Positions 12,215-14,922 of a DNA stretch of 14,922 bases are shown one piece after another; positions within the stretch are counted from its first letter, which is position 1, and each line of letters begins with the position of its first letter. The notes below the pieces were generated by a model. It had not been told where the DNA came from. It did no database searches and saw nothing but the letters and a program-made list of their open reading frames with translations. The position numbers and the translations under genes are program-made. The DNA comes from JAFAQB01 sp046724555 (lineage in GTDB: Archaea; Thermoproteota; Nitrososphaeria; Nitrososphaerales; Nitrososphaeraceae): the NCBI GenBank assembly GCA_046724555.1, contig JBKOWU010000165.1, forward strand, positions 1-14,922. The letters run 5' to 3'.

Positions 12215-13561
12215 TTATGGAGTTAACCTATCTATGTCACGCGGGTAGAATGCCACATCCCGAATATTTTCGATCTTTGTAATAGCCATTATTAAACGTT
12301 CTAGACCGATGCCGAAGCCTGCATGCGGGGGAACCCCGTAATCAAATACTCTAAGGTGATAATCAAATGCTTGTGTATTCAAGCCTTGCTTTTTCATCCT
12401 TTCTAATAAGTCATGCTTTTTATTTATTCTTGTACTACCTGATGATATCTCTAGACTGCCGTACATCAAATCAAATGATTCACATATACTTCCAGGTCCT
12501 ATGATCTTTGGCTTTACATAAAATGGCTTTATCGCAGTTGGCCAGTCAATAATAAAGTAAAATCCGTTAATTGTGTCATTTAGCACATTTTTCATCATTT
12601 GGGGAGAAAGGTCATCTCCCCATCTAATATTCTCTCCTGCCTGTTGTAGTTCATTTATTACATTAGAATAAGAATATCTTTCAAGCGGTAGTTTAATACT
12701 TGGTAATTCAAGATCAAGCTCCAGCAAGTCATTTTTATTCCTTTCGCTAAGCGAATTAATAATGTGCAATATCATTTTCTCAAGTAATGCCATTATATCA
12801 CTATAATCAACAAATGCCTCTTCGACATCAATAGATGTTGCTTCTGAAAGGTGTCTGTTGGTACGAGAGGGCTCTGCTCTAAAAATTTGACCTATTTCAT
12901 ATACATTCTCAAATGCCATAGTTAATTGCTCCTTATACAGCTGTGGACTCTGCGCCAAAAATGCCTCTCTGTCATAGTAAAATATTGGAAATAGCGTTGC
13001 GCCACCTTCGGTAGCAGTAGCAATTATTTTAGGAGTGTTTGTCTCCATAAATCCTTGCATTTCAAGAAATTCTCTGATGGCGTTCAAAGTTGAATTTCGA
13101 ATATGAAAGATGCTCTGTAGAACATTTCTACGAAGGTCCACTGCTCGCAGATTCAACCTCGTATCAATCCCAACAGATGATATTTTACTTTTAACAAGAA
13201 ATGGAGCTGCCTTCTTTGCTATAGAAAATACCTTCACCTCTGCAGGGACGACCTCAGCGCCATTGGGCGCTTTTTCTTGAGATCGAACCTTTCCTCGTAT
13301 TGCCAGAGTGCTATGTTCTCTTACTTGTCTTATTTGTTCAAGCAATGGCTCAGTACATTCGATTTTCTTCGCAATTACTTGTATATCTCCATATCTGTCT
13401 CTTATCATGATGAACCTAATATTGCCGTGGTCCCGGATTGCAGAAACCCAACCCATGATTATTACCTCAATACCATCGAGTGACATAGTGATTTCACGCG
13501 AATAGTGTGTCCTTCTCCATTTCCCTAGCTCCTCTTCTTGAATTAAATCCGTCAATTCCAA
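12215..13561 (-). CDS. aspS: Aspartyl-tRNA synthetase, archaeal type, probably non-discriminating (Asp/Asn)
   Basis: A class IIb synthetase that attaches aspartate to tRNA. The 448-residue archaeal/eukaryotic-type protein has an N-terminal OB-fold anticodon domain (about 18-125, IEVIIMGWVSAIRDHGNIRF), motif 1 around FLEMQGFMETNTPKI, motif 2 with IGQIFRAEPSRTNRHLSEAT, the LDVE-like TSIDVEEAF and motif 3 GFGIGLERLIM. In the discriminating Thermococcus enzyme, W26 and K85 reject tRNA-Asn. By hand alignment these positions are S40 and P99 here, and proline at the second site is typical of non-discriminating enzymes. With gatCAB directly downstream, this argues that it also makes Asp-tRNA-Asn. The start is TTG at 13561; a later start would cut into the conserved WRRTHYS region. 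A weak TATA-like GTATAGA lies about 25 bases upstream. Confidence 0.95.
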   Translation of the reverse strand: MELTDLIQEEELGKWRRTHYSREITMSLDGIEVIIMGWVSAIRDHGNIRFIMIRDRYGDIQVIAKKIECTEPLLEQIRQVREHSTLAIRGKVRSQEKAPNGAEVVPAEVKVFSIAKKAAPFLVKSKISSVGIDTRLNLRAVDLRRNVLQSIFHIRNSTLNAIREFLEMQGFMETNTPKIIATATEGGATLFPIFYYDREAFLAQSPQLYKEQLTMAFENVYEIGQIFRAEPSRTNRHLSEATSIDVEEAFVDYSDIMALLEKMILHIINSLSERNKNDLLELDLELPSIKLPLERYSYSNVINELQQAGENIRWGDDLSPQMMKNVLNDTINGFYFIIDWPTAIKPFYVKPKIIGPGSICESFDLMYGSLEISSGSTRINKKHDLLERMKKQGLNTQAFDYHLRVFDYGVPPHAGFGIGLERLIMAITKIENIRDVAFYPRDIDRLTP

Positions 13562-13731
13562 AGACCCGAATAGACGTTGAATCTATACTGACACATTAAT
13601 TTAACCTTTCAATGTAGAAATAATTCGCTAGTTCAATAAGTATTGAACCCTAAAGTGCTTTAACTTAGCTCCAAAGGTAGAAAGTAATGCCGTTTCCTTA
13701 TTAGCAGTATCTTCGTAAGTGCCATGACCAA

Positions 13732-13750
13732 AATACAATTACCTTGTATT
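13732..13750. repeat. Perfect 7-bp inverted repeat (AATACAA-TTACC-TTGTATT)
   Basis: Two 7-base arms pair perfectly around a 5-base centre. On the plus strand T-rich sequence follows. It lies about 110 bases downstream of tRNA-Pro and about 170 bases upstream of aspS. It could be a hairpin or a protein site; which cannot be decided from one sequence. Confidence 0.45.
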
Positions 13751-13769
13751 GTTTATCTTTTAGAATCAG

Positions 13770-13803
13770 GTTTGTTTGTTTTAGTGGATTGGTAGAAACA
13801 AAC
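13770..13803. repeat. 8-bp inverted repeat GTTTGTTT / AAACAAAC
   Basis: Arms 13770-13777 and 13796-13803 are perfect complements around an 18-base loop, located just downstream (minus strand) of tRNA-Pro. The right arm resembles the CAAA tandem tract at 984-1003. On the minus strand the second arm is T-rich (TTTGTTTG-like), so it may help end the tRNA-Pro transcript. Confidence 0.35.
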
Positions 13804-13855
13804 ACAGACCATAATAATACAAGATTTTCCATTTTAGAACTGCATTGGAATCTGA

Positions 13856-13929
13856 TGGGGTCGGCCGGATTTGAACCGGCGGCCTCCAGCGCCCAAGGCT
13901 GGCATCATACCAAGCTAGACAACGACCCC
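13856..13929 (-). tRNA. tRNA-Pro (TGG), no intron
   Basis: The minus strand folds into a complete 74-nt tRNA: acceptor stem GGGGTCG/CGACCCC, discriminator A73, anticodon stem CCAGC/GCTGG with loop CTTGGGC giving anticodon TGG (13895-13893), variable loop AGGCC, and T arm GCCGG-TTCAAAT-CCGGC. The D stem is weak (G10-T25 wobble and T13/T22 mismatch). CCA is not encoded. TGG reads proline codons, in particular CCA and CCG. Confidence 0.95.
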
Positions 13930-14037
13930 AATACACAGTCGAACAAAAAGCAGTTTGGTAGAGAGATCATTTTTCGGTATAATTAAGTTTCGTTTTAGAA
14001 CACTATTATATGTCGCTTCCCTTAACAAATTTATCAC

Positions 14038-14922
14038 ATGAATCTTCTTCTTGATTGTTACCAGAGGGCAGGAAAGATAGCAGCCGAAGTACGCGAAAAT
14101 GCTCGAAGGAAAAGTCACATTGGCTCGACGCTATTCCAAGTTTGTGAGTCAATAGAATACGAGATCAGAAAAAGAGGAGCAGAACCTGCATTTCCAGTTA
14201 ATGTTAGTTTGAATGATATAGCCGCACATTATACTGCAGAACCAAACGACAACATTGCCGTAAATGATACAGATGTGTTGAAGATAGATATCGGCGTTCA
14301 TATACAAGGATATATTGCTGATACTGCCGTAACTGTTTGCTATGATTCAAAATATGATCCATTAGCAAAATCAGCTGAGGCTGCATTAAGCGAAGCAATA
14401 CGAGTAGCGAAAACCAATATAAAAGCAAGCTATATAGGAAGAGTGATCGAGGCTACAATCTCAAAGCAAGGATTTAGACCTATTCAAAATTTGAGCGGTC
14501 ATTCATTAGAGCAGTACACTATCCACGCAGGCAGATCAATACCAAACATATGGACTATTGGTTCATCATTTAACCTTGCTGCTAATCAGGCATATGCCAT
14601 CGAACCTTTCGTAACAACTAAGGATGGTCAAGGTGTAGTACACGAAGGCAAAATTCGCAATATTTTTGGCATAACATCTCGCAAGCCAACCAAAGACAAA
14701 GAGGTGGATGAATTTCTTACAGACCTTTGGAACAGATTCAAGACACTACCATTTGCTCTCAGATGGCTAATTGACAAATACGAGGAGAAAAAAGCCCGTC
14801 AATATATAGATATTTTAATCAAAAGAAGAAATGTCCATGCATATCCTATTCTTATCGAAGGAAATGGAAAAACAGTTGCTCAAGCTGAGCACACATTCAT
14901 TCCCTTGGATAGTTCTATTGAT
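14038..14922 (+). CDS. map: Methionine aminopeptidase, type II (3' end cut by window edge)
   Basis: Removes the initiator methionine from new proteins in the cytoplasm. 295 codons are visible, close to the usual full length of archaeal MetAP, so only a few residues should be missing. The five metal ligands are present: D84 (KIDIGVH), D95 (GYIADTAV), H155 (LSGHSL), E189 (AIEPF) and E284 (AQAEHTF), together with the active-site histidines H64 (AAHYT) and H163 (TIHAG). The insertion DKEVDEFLTDLWNRFKTLPF (220-239) marks it as type II, the archaeal/eukaryotic form, without the N-terminal extension of eukaryotic MetAP2. The ATG at 14038 follows a TATA-like TATTATATG about 30 bases upstream. It stands divergent from tRNA-Pro. 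Confidence 0.95.
   Translation, partial: MNLLLDCYQRAGKIAAEVRENARRKSHIGSTLFQVCESIEYEIRKRGAEPAFPVNVSLNDIAAHYTAEPNDNIAVNDTDVLKIDIGVHIQGYIADTAVTVCYDSKYDPLAKSAEAALSEAIRVAKTNIKASYIGRVIEATISKQGFRPIQNLSGHSLEQYTIHAGRSIPNIWTIGSSFNLAANQAYAIEPFVTTKDGQGVVHEGKIRNIFGITSRKPTKDKEVDEFLTDLWNRFKTLPFALRWLIDKYEEKKARQYIDILIKRRNVHAYPILIEGNGKTVAQAEHTFIPLDSSID

Larger units (their letters stand above)
13562..13855. other. Intergenic region between aspS and tRNA-Pro
   Basis: No gene could be supported in these 294 bases. The aspS promoter must lie at its left end. The rest holds two inverted repeats (13732-13750 and 13770-13803) that could form hairpins downstream of tRNA-Pro; one T-rich stretch (TTTATCTTTTAG) lies between them. 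No tRNA or C/D-box RNA pattern was found by eye. Confidence 0.5.

Noticed and set aside
11190..12282. Several plus-strand frames opposite gatA, gatC and aspS
   Set aside because: All are shadows of strongly supported minus-strand genes with catalytic motifs; none shows a recognisable domain.
13744..13986. An 80-codon plus-strand frame across tRNA-Pro
   Set aside because: Antisense to the tRNA; its peptide is the familiar spurious translation of tRNA reverse complements (GSAGFEPAAS-type).
1..14922. A novel multi-gene defence or mobile system
   Set aside because: Genes are core metabolism and translation in ordinary spacing; unknown genes are single or paired and show no nuclease, toxin, reverse-transcriptase or transposase features.

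Overview
The window looks like a chromosomal segment of an ammonia-oxidising-type archaeon (Nitrososphaeria/Thaumarchaeota, plausibly a soil Nitrososphaera/Nitrosocosmicus-like lineage). This is inferred from several things seen together. The DNA is AT-rich, and many genes have an archaeal TATA box about 26 bases before the start codon with no ribosome binding site, which means leaderless mRNAs. There is an archaeal EF-1A with a GHVDNGKST P-loop region, an archaeal-type AspRS next to GatCAB, a type II methionine aminopeptidase, a TIGR00300-family protein, a stand-alone Lrp-type RAM domain and a tRNA with a bulge-helix-bulge intron. No plasmid, phage, IS, CRISPR or defence signature was found. 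It reads as ordinary core genome plus several small lineage-type genes.

Layout. 1-130: 5' end of the EF-1A gene (minus). 355-708: single-domain cupin of the mannose-6-phosphate isomerase type (minus). 709-1145: long divergent spacer with a hairpin, a (CAAA)n tract and a 14-bp palindrome. 1146-1844: small RuvB-like AAA+ ATPase (plus). 2010-3260: threonine ammonia-lyase with ACT domain (minus). 3379-4248: unrecognised 289-residue soluble protein (minus). 4508-4765: RAM-domain regulator (plus). 4767-5150: two small genes on the minus strand (two-helix membrane protein and Cys/His protein). 5204-5299: intron-containing tRNA-Phe (minus). 5474-5644: 56-residue C2H2 zinc-finger protein (plus). 5855-6439: PduO-type cobalamin adenosyltransferase. 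6488-6658: one-helix membrane protein. 6723-7250: HD-domain phosphohydrolase. 7318-7641: unknown small protein. 7686-8957: TIGR00300/archaeal ornithine cyclodeaminase-type protein (all plus). 8962-13561: aspS-gatC-gatA-gatB operon (minus). 13856-13929: tRNA-Pro (minus). 14038-end: methionine aminopeptidase (plus, cut by the window edge).

How the parts fit. The strongest functional unit is aspS-gatCAB. A probably non-discriminating AspRS would charge tRNA-Asn with Asp, and GatCAB would amidate it to Asn-tRNA-Asn. The four genes are almost contiguous and end in a hairpin plus T7 tract. With EF-1A, the two tRNAs and MetAP, much of the window serves translation. Other genes cover amino-acid metabolism (IlvA, TIGR00300 protein), cobalamin cofactor activation and nucleotide housekeeping. 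The best unusual signal is the tRNA-Phe intron, 22 nt at non-canonical position 30/31 with a fully paired bulge-helix-bulge. Second are several very small genes (zinc-finger, Cys/His and membrane proteins) that automatic gene calling may miss. I see no convincing new multi-gene system here.
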